A program made the translations under genes and the position numbers. Shown here piece after piece: positions 1 through 6,246 of a stretch of DNA of 6,246 nucleotides. Positions within the stretch are counted from its first letter, which is position 1, and the number at the start of each line of letters is the position of its first letter. A model generated the notes under the pieces. It did not search any database. It was not told the DNA's origin and was given only the letters and a program-made list of their open reading frames with translations. This DNA comes from Stenotrophomonas sp. (GTDB lineage Bacteria > Pseudomonadota > Gammaproteobacteria > Xanthomonadales > Xanthomonadaceae), in the NCBI GenBank assembly GCA_003484865.1, contig DMZT01000317.1, positions 1 through 6,246 on the forward strand, given 5' to 3'.

Positions 1-3000
1 CGGACAGATCCAGCACCGCGCCGGCCTGGGCGTTCACCGCGTGCGAGCGGAACTCCACCGCCGGTTCACCGCCCACGCCCTGGTAAGCCACGTCGACGCC
101 GTTGTAGTTGTAGACCAGCCCGTCGACCGTGCCGCCGTAGGGCATCACCAGGCCGTTGGCGCTAACCGAGGTGACGCTGCCCGGCAGCAGGTTGACCACG
201 CCGGTGTAGCCGGTGCCATCGGCGCGCCCCAGAATGATGTTGCCCAGCGGTGCGCGCAGTACCCCGCCCTGGTTGATGGTGGCGGCACTGAAACGCATCG
301 TGCCGAACACGCTGTAGGGCTGCGGCGGCAAGGTATTGCCGATGCGCTGGATGTCCAGCATGCGGTCCGGATCCAACTCCGTCGTGAGGGTGCCCCATTC
401 GTTCAGCAGGGTCCGCAGGCCCACCGTGACATTGCCGCTGCCGTAGATCTGCGCCGCCGCCAGGGTGGTGTCGCCGGGCGAGAACAGGTCGGCCTCGCGC
501 AGGCGCAGGTCGCCCTGACTTTCGATGCGCACCGCGCCGAACGCGTCGCGCTTGACCGCCAGCGGGTCGACCGCGTTCTGCACGATTTCACCGTTCGCGC
601 CGAAGCCGACCATGCCCACCACATCGACCAGACTGCCTGCGAGCGTGATCGACGCCGCGTCGGCGAGCGCGGCCACGCCCAGCGAACCGGACGCCGGGCT
701 GATATTGCGCGAGCCGGTGACCGGGTTGGGCATGATGGTGTTGTCCGGCTGGCGGCGCGCCGAGCCGGCCAGGCGCAGGTACGGTGCGGCCAAATGCACC
801 TGGCTGTCGCGCGTGGCATCCGTGGACAGCCCCAGAGCGCTGGCCGTGAGGTACAACGCCTGGCGCATGTCGAGCGCTACATCGCCATCGAAGCTCAGCA
901 GGCCATTGACGTACAGCGAAGCGGTATCGAAGCCACCGGCCTGGATCGCGTCCACGCCGTAGCGGGCCTTGCCATAGACCAGGGTTGGATCGAGCTCGCC
1001 GGCGACGGCCTCCGTGCCCAGGCCGCTGCCGCTGTAGTGCTGTTCGATCACCAGCTCACGCGGGACGCGCACGCCGTCGGCGACCTCGATGCCCTTGCCG
1101 CTGAAGCGCTCGACCGGCCCGTAGATCGGCGTTTCAAGATTCAGCGCCAACGTGCCACCGCGCGCGCCGCTGCCACCGGCGGCGGCATGCAGGGTGCCGT
1201 CGACGAACAGCCCATTGCTGGCACTCAGCGCGATGATGCCGCCGTGGCTGGCAATGGGGGTCGTGCCGAGATCGGGCAGGTCCAGCACCGCCTGCGCACC
1301 GGAGGCGTCCAGGCGGGCGCCCTCGCGCACCACCACGAATGCATCGATCGCCGGGAGGTTGCGCGATGCGAGGTCATGCCGTGCGCCGATCTCGATCGTG
1401 CCGCCCGCCAGCACCTGGCCGTGCCGACCGCCGGCTTCATCCAGGGCCGTATAGGCCATGCCGGACACGTCGAGCACGGCCTGCTCACCGATCCAGATCG
1501 AGCGCGCGTTGGGCGTGCCCTTGGGCAGGTTGAGCAGACTGCCTTCGCCCAGGTCACCGCCAAGTACCGTGATGCGTCCACCGCGGGCCTGCAGGGCACC
1601 ATCGAGGGTGATCTGTGCGTTGCCGGTCAGGGTGATGGCCTGGCCGGGATCGACGTTGATCCGGCTGTTGCGGCCGATCTCCAGGTCGGCCGCGTTCTGC
1701 GGCGTGCCGGCGGTCAGTGACAGCCCGGCGCCCTTGCGCAGAATGACCTCGCCGCTTTTCGGATCGTCCTGCTGCAGCGGTGGCAGCCAGACCGACAGGG
1801 CATCGGCAGGATCGGCACCGGTGGCCAGCGCACGCGCGGCAGCGAGGTCGACCTGCAGCAGCGGCATCGCCACGTCCAGGTGCGCCCCCTCGACCACCTT
1901 GACGCCATCGCGGCCCACCACGTTGTACTGCTTGAAGCCGCTCTGGAACAGACCGGTGTCCAGCGCCAGGAACGACTGCACCGGCACATCGCGCTGCCAG
2001 ACCGTGCCGACCGGCAGGCGGGTGCCGGCCGGTACCGTGACCGCGGCAGTGGCCACGGTACCGGCGACATAACGGGAGGTCTGTGCCGGAATCGGCAGAC
2101 CACCGGGGAATACATTGGCCGGCACCACATAGCCGGCCGGCAGGTCGGTGATGGTCCACAGGGTGGTGCCTGCCGGCAGGATCTCGCCGGCGGACCGGAC
2201 CGGGCCGTAGTCGGCCAGCTGCACGGCAGCCGGCAACAGCCACGGTGCCTGGGTGGTCACCGGCTTGGTGCTGCTGACCTCGGGCCGGATCGTGAGCGGC
2301 ATCGGTTTGCCGCCGGCCACATGGGTAATGGTGATGGAGAAGCTCAGTGGGATCACGTCGCCCGGCTGGAGCGTGACGTCGGCGGCCAGGCGTACCGGCA
2401 GCGTGCTGGCCTGGCCGGCGGCCAGCTGCTCGATCGCATCCGGCACGTCGCCGCCGATGCTGACCATCGTGCCGTTCTCGATGTTGAGCGCCCCGCCGCC
2501 CTTCATGCCGTGGGCTCGGATGCTGCCATCCAGCGACAGCACGCCGCTCCCCATGTTCTGCCCTGCGGCCAGGGTGACGCTGCCGCCCTTGCCCCCGGTT
2601 ACATCGCCCTCCTCGCCCATGGCCGCACCGGAGGACACGTCGATCACGCTGCCCTTGCCCAGGGCCACGTTGCCGGTGCTGCGCACCGCCACGCTGCCGC
2701 CGTCGAGGAACGGCAGTCCGCCGATGGCCGCCGGGTCCTGCGCCTGGTTGGTCCACAGGCCACGCGCATCGAGGGTCACGCCATCGCCGACCAGCACCTG
2801 GTGCAGCAGGGTATCGCCGGGACGCGCGCTGATCGGCAGATCCTGCCACTCGATGCCGCTCGAGGTGCGCTGCACGACCATGTCACCCAGTGCGATGCTG
2901 CCGCCCCTGGCGCGCAGGTCGGCGTTGATGCGGACATCGCTGGCATGCAGGGCGATCGTGCCGCCCAGCGCAACCTCAAGCGCCTGGTCGACATCGATGC

Positions 3001-5455
3001 CGGCGTGCGCGTACACCTCCACGCCGCCGAAGCGCTGCGCGTTGAGCCAGGCCGCGTCCAGACCGATGACGCCGATGCCGGAGACACTGGCTGCATCGCC
3101 ACCGATGGCCACATGTTCGGCCAATGCGGCCGGGCCGAAACGCTGCTGGCCGCTGTTTTTGTCGTAGTACGGCAGGTAGCTGCCGATCACCAGCTGACCC
3201 TGGCGTGCAACGCTGGTCTGTCCCTGCTGGTAGCCATCCAGCGCGGCATCGCGGGCGCGTTGCTGGCGGTCGCCCTGGAAGGTCGTGGTGTCCACGTCGC
3301 CCTGCAGCTGCGCTGCACGGGTGGCGACGATCAGCCGGCCGGCATCGCGGCCGACGGTGTAGCCGTTCTCCAGCCTGCGCTGCGGTGCGATCAGCGGGTT
3401 GTAGTAGAACTCGGTATTGCCCCAGCGCGCATGGGTATCTTCGAAGCCGCGGTACAGCCCGCTGTAGAGCAGATCGCCCGGCGCGGTGGAGGCGTTGTAG
3501 AGCTTGCCGTCGGCGCCCTTGAGGTGGGTCAGGTTGACGTAGCCGGTCTGCACGTCCAGCGCGCCACCGGAGAGGTTGATGTTCGAGCCACGCTGCGTGG
3601 TCACGTTGCCGCCGGAGAACTGCACGGTCCCGCCCTGCGCCGACCACTCACCGATGCCGTGGCCGGTCACCCCGAGGTAGCCGCCGACTTCCAGCAGGCC
3701 ACCGGCGGTGTACCAGCGATCGGTCTCATAGCCGTTGGTGCCGGCCGGAACCAGGACCAGGTCGCGGCGGTCAAGCCAGATGTTCCTGCTGTTGAGCGAT
3801 TTGTCGTCACGGTTGAGCGCGGCGTCACGCTGCTCGTTGCCCTGCACGTTGATCTGGACGTTGTTGGCCTCCATCGCGATCTTGACCCCGACGTAGCCGG
3901 CCACGTCCAGGCGCGCGCCCTGGCGGACCTCGCTGTCGGCGGCGTCGACGAAGATCTGCCCGCCCGTCGCCAGCGTCAGGCTGTCGTCATCGAAGGCGAC
4001 CTTGCCGCCGGTACTGATCTGCACCAGCGACTGGTCGCGGCGATGGGCGATACCGTCGCCGACCTTGTCCGATTCCTGCACCAGCGTTTCGCGCTGGACG
4101 TCCAGCGCGGTGGTGGCGCTGGCATCGAGCACGATCGCGGTGGTGCTGCCCTGGTCCAGCAGGACGCTGCCGGTGGTATCGGCACGTTCGTTCTGCAGAT
4201 GCACGGTGCCGCGGGTATGCACCGAGCTGGTCGACACCACTGCACCCTGCTGCCGCACGTCATGGCCGGCCAGGGTGATGTCGCCGGTGCTGGCCTGGAT
4301 CAGGCCGCTGTTGCTGACCACGCCACTGGCGGTGGCCACGACGGCATCGGCTGCCACCGGCTTGCGCAGCGTGGTGACGACGTTGCCACGGGTGGTGGAG
4401 GTCTGGTTCTGGTCGGTGCCCATGCCCTTGCGGATCACGAACGCATCGCCGGCGGCCAGCGTGGTCTGGCCATTGGCGGTGGTGATCTGGCCGTGGTTGT
4501 GCACCTGGCGGCCGAGCAGCAGCACGTAGCCGCCGCCTTCGGTGACCGAGGTGGGCACCGCCGTGGTGATCTGCGCACCGCGCTCCACCACCACGTCACC
4601 GGTGGCCGCACCATGGGCGAAGCCGTTGGTGGTGGTGGTCAGTTCGTTGCCGAAGGTCGGGATGAAGGCATTGCCCTGCGCGTCGCTGTACAGACCCTTG
4701 CGGAACTGCGCATCACTGATGTTGACCGCCGAGGCGGCCAGGTTCTTGACGTTGACCTGGCTGCTGCCGTCGAACACCACGCCATTGCGGTTGACCAGCA
4801 TCACCGTGCCCTGGCCCTGGATGCGGCCGAGGATCTGCGACGGGAGCGCGTTGGGATCATTGACCCGGTTGAGCAGCGACCAGCTCGCCTGCTGGTCGAA
4901 ATCGACCACGGTGTTGCGGCCGACGTTGAAGGTCTCCCAGTTGAGGATGGCCTTGTCGCCGGTCTGCGCGATGCTGACGGTGGTGGTGCCGTCCTTGCTG
5001 CTCTGGGTCGGAGCGCTGGCGTTGAACCAGCCGCGCGTCAGGGTGTCGTCATCGATCTTCAGCCCGCCCTCGCCCAGCCCATCGGGCACCTGGCCGGCGC
5101 GCAGCCGCGCGGCATCGCGGGCGGTCTGCTGCATGCGCTGCTGCATGGCGATCGCCTGCGCGGCAGTGTTGAGGTTCTCCAGCGAGGTCTTCAGCGTGTC
5201 GCGGGCCTGCTGCGCCTGCTGGTCGGTACGCACCAGGTTGGACGGCATGCCGTTCGGCAGGCGGCCGGTCTGCGCGGCGGTCTGCTGCTGCACGCCCTTG
5301 TTGGCGAACCATGCCGGACTGAAGGCCTGCTGCGCGTTGACGCCCGCCGCGACGCCACCGGCCATCAGCAACACCGCGATGGCCTGCGACAGCGCGCGCA
5401 CCTGCGGCACCTGCGGGGCCGTGCATCCGATCGAACCGCTCTGCTGCTTCACCAT
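1..5455 (-). CDS. Giant filamentous-haemagglutinin family TPS exoprotein (TpsA), partial at 3' end
   Basis: This is probably a secreted or surface-anchored beta-helical adhesin exported to the periplasm by Sec and across the outer membrane by a TpsB partner. Reading from the ATG at 5455, the frame is open to the left edge: 1818 codons and no stop. Residues 1-41 form a signal peptide, about 42-125 a Gln-rich linker, and about 132-343 the TPS domain, with NDPNA (199-203) and NRNGVVF (222-228) at the places of the classical NPNL and NPNGI motifs. A Gly/Asn/Thr-rich beta-helix follows, including GYLGVTGHGIGEW (592-604), YTVGRDAGRL (699-708), QGGVLRAPLG (1729-1738) and LLPGSVTSVSANG (1756-1768). 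I read no cysteine after the signal peptide, as is usual for TPS exoproteins. Family members of this type are often several thousand residues long, so roughly half may be missing. GTG codons at 5464 and 5452 are alternative starts; a weak GGGTGA lies 5 bases before the ATG. The family call is firm; ligand and function are unknown. Confidence 0.93.
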   Translation of the reverse strand, partial: MVKQQSGSIGCTAPQVPQVRALSQAIAVLLMAGGVAAGVNAQQAFSPAWFANKGVQQQTAAQTGRLPNGMPSNLVRTDQQAQQARDTLKTSLENLNTAAQAIAMQQRMQQTARDAARLRAGQVPDGLGEGGLKIDDDTLTRGWFNASAPTQSSKDGTTTVSIAQTGDKAILNWETFNVGRNTVVDFDQQASWSLLNRVNDPNALPSQILGRIQGQGTVMLVNRNGVVFDGSSQVNVKNLAASAVNISDAQFRKGLYSDAQGNAFIPTFGNELTTTTNGFAHGAATGDVVVERGAQITTAVPTSVTEGGGYVLLLGRQVHNHGQITTANGQTTLAAGDAFVIRKGMGTDQNQTSTTRGNVVTTLRKPVAADAVVATASGVVSNSGLIQASTGDITLAGHDVRQQGAVVSTSSVHTRGTVHLQNERADTTGSVLLDQGSTTAIVLDASATTALDVQRETLVQESDKVGDGIAHRRDQSLVQISTGGKVAFDDDSLTLATGGQIFVDAADSEVRQGARLDVAGYVGVKIAMEANNVQINVQGNEQRDAALNRDDKSLNSRNIWLDRRDLVLVPAGTNGYETDRWYTAGGLLEVGGYLGVTGHGIGEWSAQGGTVQFSGGNVTTQRGSNINLSGGALDVQTGYVNLTHLKGADGKLYNASTAPGDLLYSGLYRGFEDTHARWGNTEFYYNPLIAPQRRLENGYTVGRDAGRLIVATRAAQLQGDVDTTTFQGDRQQRARDAALDGYQQGQTSVARQGQLVIGSYLPYYDKNSGQQRFGPAALAEHVAIGGDAASVSGIGVIGLDAAWLNAQRFGGVEVYAHAGIDVDQALEVALGGTIALHASDVRINADLRARGGSIALGDMVVQRTSSGIEWQDLPISARPGDTLLHQVLVGDGVTLDARGLWTNQAQDPAAIGGLPFLDGGSVAVRSTGNVALGKGSVIDVSSGAAMGEEGDVTGGKGGSVTLAAGQNMGSGVLSLDGSIRAHGMKGGGALNIENGTMVSIGGDVPDAIEQLAAGQASTLPVRLAADVTLQPGDVIPLSFSITITHVAGGKPMPLTIRPEVSSTKPVTTQAPWLLPAAVQLADYGPVRSAGEILPAGTTLWTITDLPAGYVVPANVFPGGLPIPAQTSRYVAGTVATAAVTVPAGTRLPVGTVWQRDVPVQSFLALDTGLFQSGFKQYNVVGRDGVKVVEGAHLDVAMPLLQVDLAAARALATGADPADALSVWLPPLQQDDPKSGEVILRKGAGLSLTAGTPQNAADLEIGRNSRINVDPGQAITLTGNAQITLDGALQARGGRITVLGGDLGEGSLLNLPKGTPNARSIWIGEQAVLDVSGMAYTALDEAGGRHGQVLAGGTIEIGARHDLASRNLPAIDAFVVVREGARLDASGAQAVLDLPDLGTTPIASHGGIIALSASNGLFVDGTLHAAAGGSGARGGTLALNLETPIYGPVERFSGKGIEVADGVRVPRELVIEQHYSGSGLGTEAVAGELDPTLVYGKARYGVDAIQAGGFDTASLYVNGLLSFDGDVALDMRQALYLTASALGLSTDATRDSQVHLAAPYLRLAGSARRQPDNTIMPNPVTGSRNISPASGSLGVAALADAASITLAGSLVDVVGMVGFGANGEIVQNAVDPLAVKRDAFGAVRIESQGDLRLREADLFSPGDTTLAAAQIYGSGNVTVGLRTLLNEWGTLTTELDPDRMLDIQRIGNTLPPQPYSVFGTMRFSAATINQGGVLRAPLGNIILGRADGTGYTGVVNLLPGSVTSVSANGLVMPYGGTVDGLVYNYNGVDVAYQGVGGEPAVEFRSHAVNAQAGAVLDLS
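1976..2188 (-). repeat. Degenerate LPAGT-like peptide repeats in the exoprotein, residues 1090-1160
   Basis: A short Pro/Gly/Ala/Thr-rich stretch interrupts the beta-helix pattern. Related units include ILPAGT (1092-1097), LPAGYVVPAN, LPIPAQT, VPAGT (1141-1145) and LPVGT (1147-1151). They are degenerate at protein level and do not form a clean DNA tandem array. They lie in a longer non-helix-like segment that also contains the tryptophans of APWLLP and LWTITDLPAG. It may be a surface-exposed insertion or spacer; no function can be assigned. Confidence 0.6.
4427..5062 (-). other. TPS / haemagglutination-activity (Haemagg_act) secretion domain, about residues 132-343
   Basis: This segment directs recognition by the outer-membrane TpsB transporter and nucleates the beta-helix. 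Visible hallmarks are KAILNWETFNVGRN (168-181), the NPNL-like site RVNDPNALPSQILG (197-210), the NPNGI-like site LVNRNGVVF (220-228), the NLAASAVNIS strand (238-247) and the glycine-rich VTEGGGYVLLLG (304-315). ILNWxxFNVG and NxNGVVF are diagnostic of this fold. Domain boundaries are approximate because they were set by motif and not by profile search. Confidence 0.9.
5333..5455 (-). other. Sec signal peptide of the TPS exoprotein (residues 1-41)
   Basis: The N-terminus has basic residues K3 and R20, then a hydrophobic core, ALSQAIAVLLMAGGVAAG (21-38), ending in VNA (39-41), a plausible signal-peptidase I site before QQAFSPAW. The n-region of about 20 residues is longer than in a typical signal peptide, as often in very large TPS exoproteins. 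It is not a clear match to the ESPR extension of classical FhaB proteins. The only cysteine I read in the protein, C11, is in this n-region and is not in a lipobox position. Confidence 0.75.
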
Positions 5456-5644
5456 CGCTGTCACCCGTCGCAATATCGTTCGCTGATAAGGGCAAGCGCG
5501 TGCTGCCGTCCTGCAGCGCGATCCCGTCCATGGCAGGAGCGAGCGTGGCAGTGCAATGCGTTGCGCTTGTTACGAGGGATAAGACGGGGGCAGGTGACAA
5601 CGACTGAACCGTTGCAACAAAAAATTCATCTGCGCACGCGCCGC
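5456..5644. other. 189-bp fecR-tpsA intergenic region
   Basis: No gene is supported here. On the transcribed (minus) strand it holds, in order, a weak hairpin and T6 tract next to the fecR stop, the perfect palindrome GTTGCAAC (5611-5618) and, 9 bases on, the related 8-mer GTTGTCAC. A C-rich stretch and about 100 bases of leader follow before the tpsA start. The length is enough for tpsA to have its own promoter or a long 5' leader. No convincing sigma-70 -35/-10 pair or ECF-type pair with correct spacing was found. Confidence 0.5.
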
Positions 5645-5648
5645 TCAG
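5619..5648 (-). terminator. Possible weak terminator or attenuator at the end of fecR
   Basis: The minus-strand sequence from 5648 to 5630 can fold as CTGAGCG / TGCGCAG around a 5-base loop, with one A-G mismatch and one G-T pair. It overlaps the fecR stop codon. Five bases later comes a run of six T (5624-5619). The stem is short and imperfect and the T-run is not immediately adjacent, so this is a weak candidate. If real, it would partly separate fecR from tpsA transcription. Confidence 0.25.
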
Positions 5649-6246
5649 CTCAACAGCACGACGCCACCGGGCATGCTCACCACCTTTGCGCCATAGGCAT
5701 CGCGCACCAGATCGATGAAGGTATCGATGCGCGCCAAAGGGATGCGCGCCTGTACGCGCCGTGCCGGCAATGCGCTGCCGGTCAGCACGATGCGGCCGGT
5801 GCGGTAGCGGTTGATTTCGTCCACCACGTCCTGCAGCGGCTGATCATCGAAGACCAGCCAGCCGCGCCGCCAGGCGTCGATGGTGTCGGCCGCGACCGGC
5901 GCCACGGAAGCGATCCGGTCCGCCGTCAGGCGTGCCTGCCAGGAGGGCTGCAGCACCACGGTACGCGCGCCCCGCACCAGTTCGGCTCGCCCGGCCAGGC
6001 AGGTGATGCGGATGTCGCCACCGACGCAGCGCACGTTCACCCGCGCACCCGGGGCCGGCATCAGTCGCGCACCGTCGACACCGATCACGAAGCTGGCAGC
6101 GGCCGAGGCCGGCACCGCGAACTGGGCTTCGCCCTGGCTCACCACGATCCCGGCCGAGCCATCGGCGGGACGGCGCATCGTGGTGCGCGCGGCCATGGCC
6201 ACGGCCACGCTGCCGATGCTGAGGTCGCGGCGCTCGCCGGTCGCGG
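5645..6246 (-). CDS. FecR-family sigma-factor regulator, C-terminal part (partial at 5' end)
   Basis: FecR proteins span the inner membrane and relay a periplasmic signal to a cognate FecI-type ECF sigma factor. The window holds 199 residues and the TGA stop (5647-5645). Numbering from the first complete codon at 6244, TGERRDLSIGS (2-12) matches the start of the family's periplasmic FecR domain, which shows that the gene continues past the right edge. The GTG at 6208 and ATG at 6196 are therefore internal. SQGEAQFAV (36-44) is the usual GEAxF strand. The C-terminal region WRRGWLVFDDQPLQDVVDEINRY (125-147) fits the family pattern W-x2-G-x-L-x-F-x3-PL-x4-E-x-NRY, followed by an STN-like fold to VVLLS. 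The cytoplasmic sigma-binding part and membrane helix are outside the window. C73 and C82 flank a predicted beta-hairpin. It lies 189 bp upstream of tpsA on the same strand, suggesting joint regulation. The sigma partner and signal are not visible. Confidence 0.9.
   Translation of the reverse strand, partial: ATGERRDLSIGSVAVAMAARTTMRRPADGSAGIVVSQGEAQFAVPASAAASFVIGVDGARLMPAPGARVNVRCVGGDIRITCLAGRAELVRGARTVVLQPSWQARLTADRIASVAPVAADTIDAWRRGWLVFDDQPLQDVVDEINRYRTGRIVLTGSALPARRVQARIPLARIDTFIDLVRDAYGAKVVSMPGGVVLLS

Noticed and set aside
41..1720. A 559-codon open frame on the plus strand
   Set aside because: Its translation is Ala/Arg/Gln/His-rich with no recognisable domain, and it lies wholly antisense to the exoprotein, whose motifs in the same stretch (QGGVLRAPLG, LLPGSVTSVSANG) are clear. 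High GC with biased third positions keeps such frames open.
1554..2849. A 431-codon open frame on the minus strand in another phase
   Set aside because: It is highly Arg/Gly/Pro-rich and low in complexity, and overlaps the recognised exoprotein frame on the same strand; it is an out-of-phase shadow.
1..5332. An RGD cell-binding motif like that of Bordetella FhaB
   Set aside because: I saw no RGD tripeptide in the translated 1818 residues, so an integrin-binding role is not supported by this window.
4542..5486. A 314-codon plus-strand open frame, and a 183-codon minus-strand frame at 5049-5600
   Set aside because: Both overlap the signal peptide or TPS domain of the exoprotein. The first is Ser/Thr/Cys-rich antisense; the second covers the intergenic region and then runs out of phase. 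Neither shows a domain.
5540..5618. A sigma-70 or ECF promoter upstream of tpsA
   Set aside because: TTGTCA followed by TATCCC has only a 13-base spacer. A CAAC element and a CGTC element are about 24 bases apart, too far for a typical ECF promoter. No pair with acceptable spacing was found.
5645..6208. Reading the FecR homologue as a complete 187-residue protein starting at GTG 6208
   Set aside because: The frame continues upstream with the conserved TGERRDL motif to the window edge, and a complete FecR needs a cytoplasmic and a membrane segment. The gene is truncated by the window.
1..6246. CRISPR array, tRNA, insertion sequence or phage attachment site
   Set aside because: I saw no regular direct repeats with spacers, cloverleaf-like sequence, transposase frame or terminal inverted repeats. 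The repetition present is protein-level beta-helix repetition.

Overview
The window is high-GC proteobacterial DNA whose genes both read on the minus strand. G/C-rich third codon positions, a FecR-type regulator and a filamentous-haemagglutinin exoprotein of the type common in Xanthomonas, Stenotrophomonas and related genera suggest a member of the Lysobacteraceae (Xanthomonadaceae). That placement comes from remembered family resemblance and was not tested by a search.

Layout, in the direction of transcription (right to left). From the right edge to 5645 lies the C-terminal 199 residues of a FecR-family periplasmic signal-transducing anti-sigma regulator; its N-terminus is outside the window. 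A 189-bp gap (5456-5644) follows, with a weak terminator-like hairpin and T-tract next to the fecR stop, an 8-bp palindrome, and no promoter I can defend. From about 5455 to the left edge a single reading frame stays open for at least 1818 codons. It encodes a giant two-partner-secretion (TPS) exoprotein: signal peptide, Gln-rich helical linker, TPS/haemagglutination-activity domain, then a long repetitive beta-helix that continues past position 1. Because the frame has no stop in the window it is easily overlooked, and many antisense and off-frame open stretches across positions 41-5600 are shadows of it.

How the genes may work together: FecR proteins receive a periplasmic signal and control a cognate extracytoplasmic-function (ECF) sigma factor. 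In some proteobacteria, for example the Pseudomonas aeruginosa vreAIR-pdtA region, such cell-surface-signalling genes sit beside a TpsA gene. The same arrangement here suggests, without proving, that production of this surface or secreted adhesin-like protein is controlled by a FecI/FecR-type pathway. A sigma-factor gene would be expected beyond the right edge, and the rest of tpsA, possibly with a TpsB (FhaC/ShlB-type) transporter gene, beyond the left edge. I saw no RNA genes, insertion sequences, CRISPR arrays or prophage signatures.
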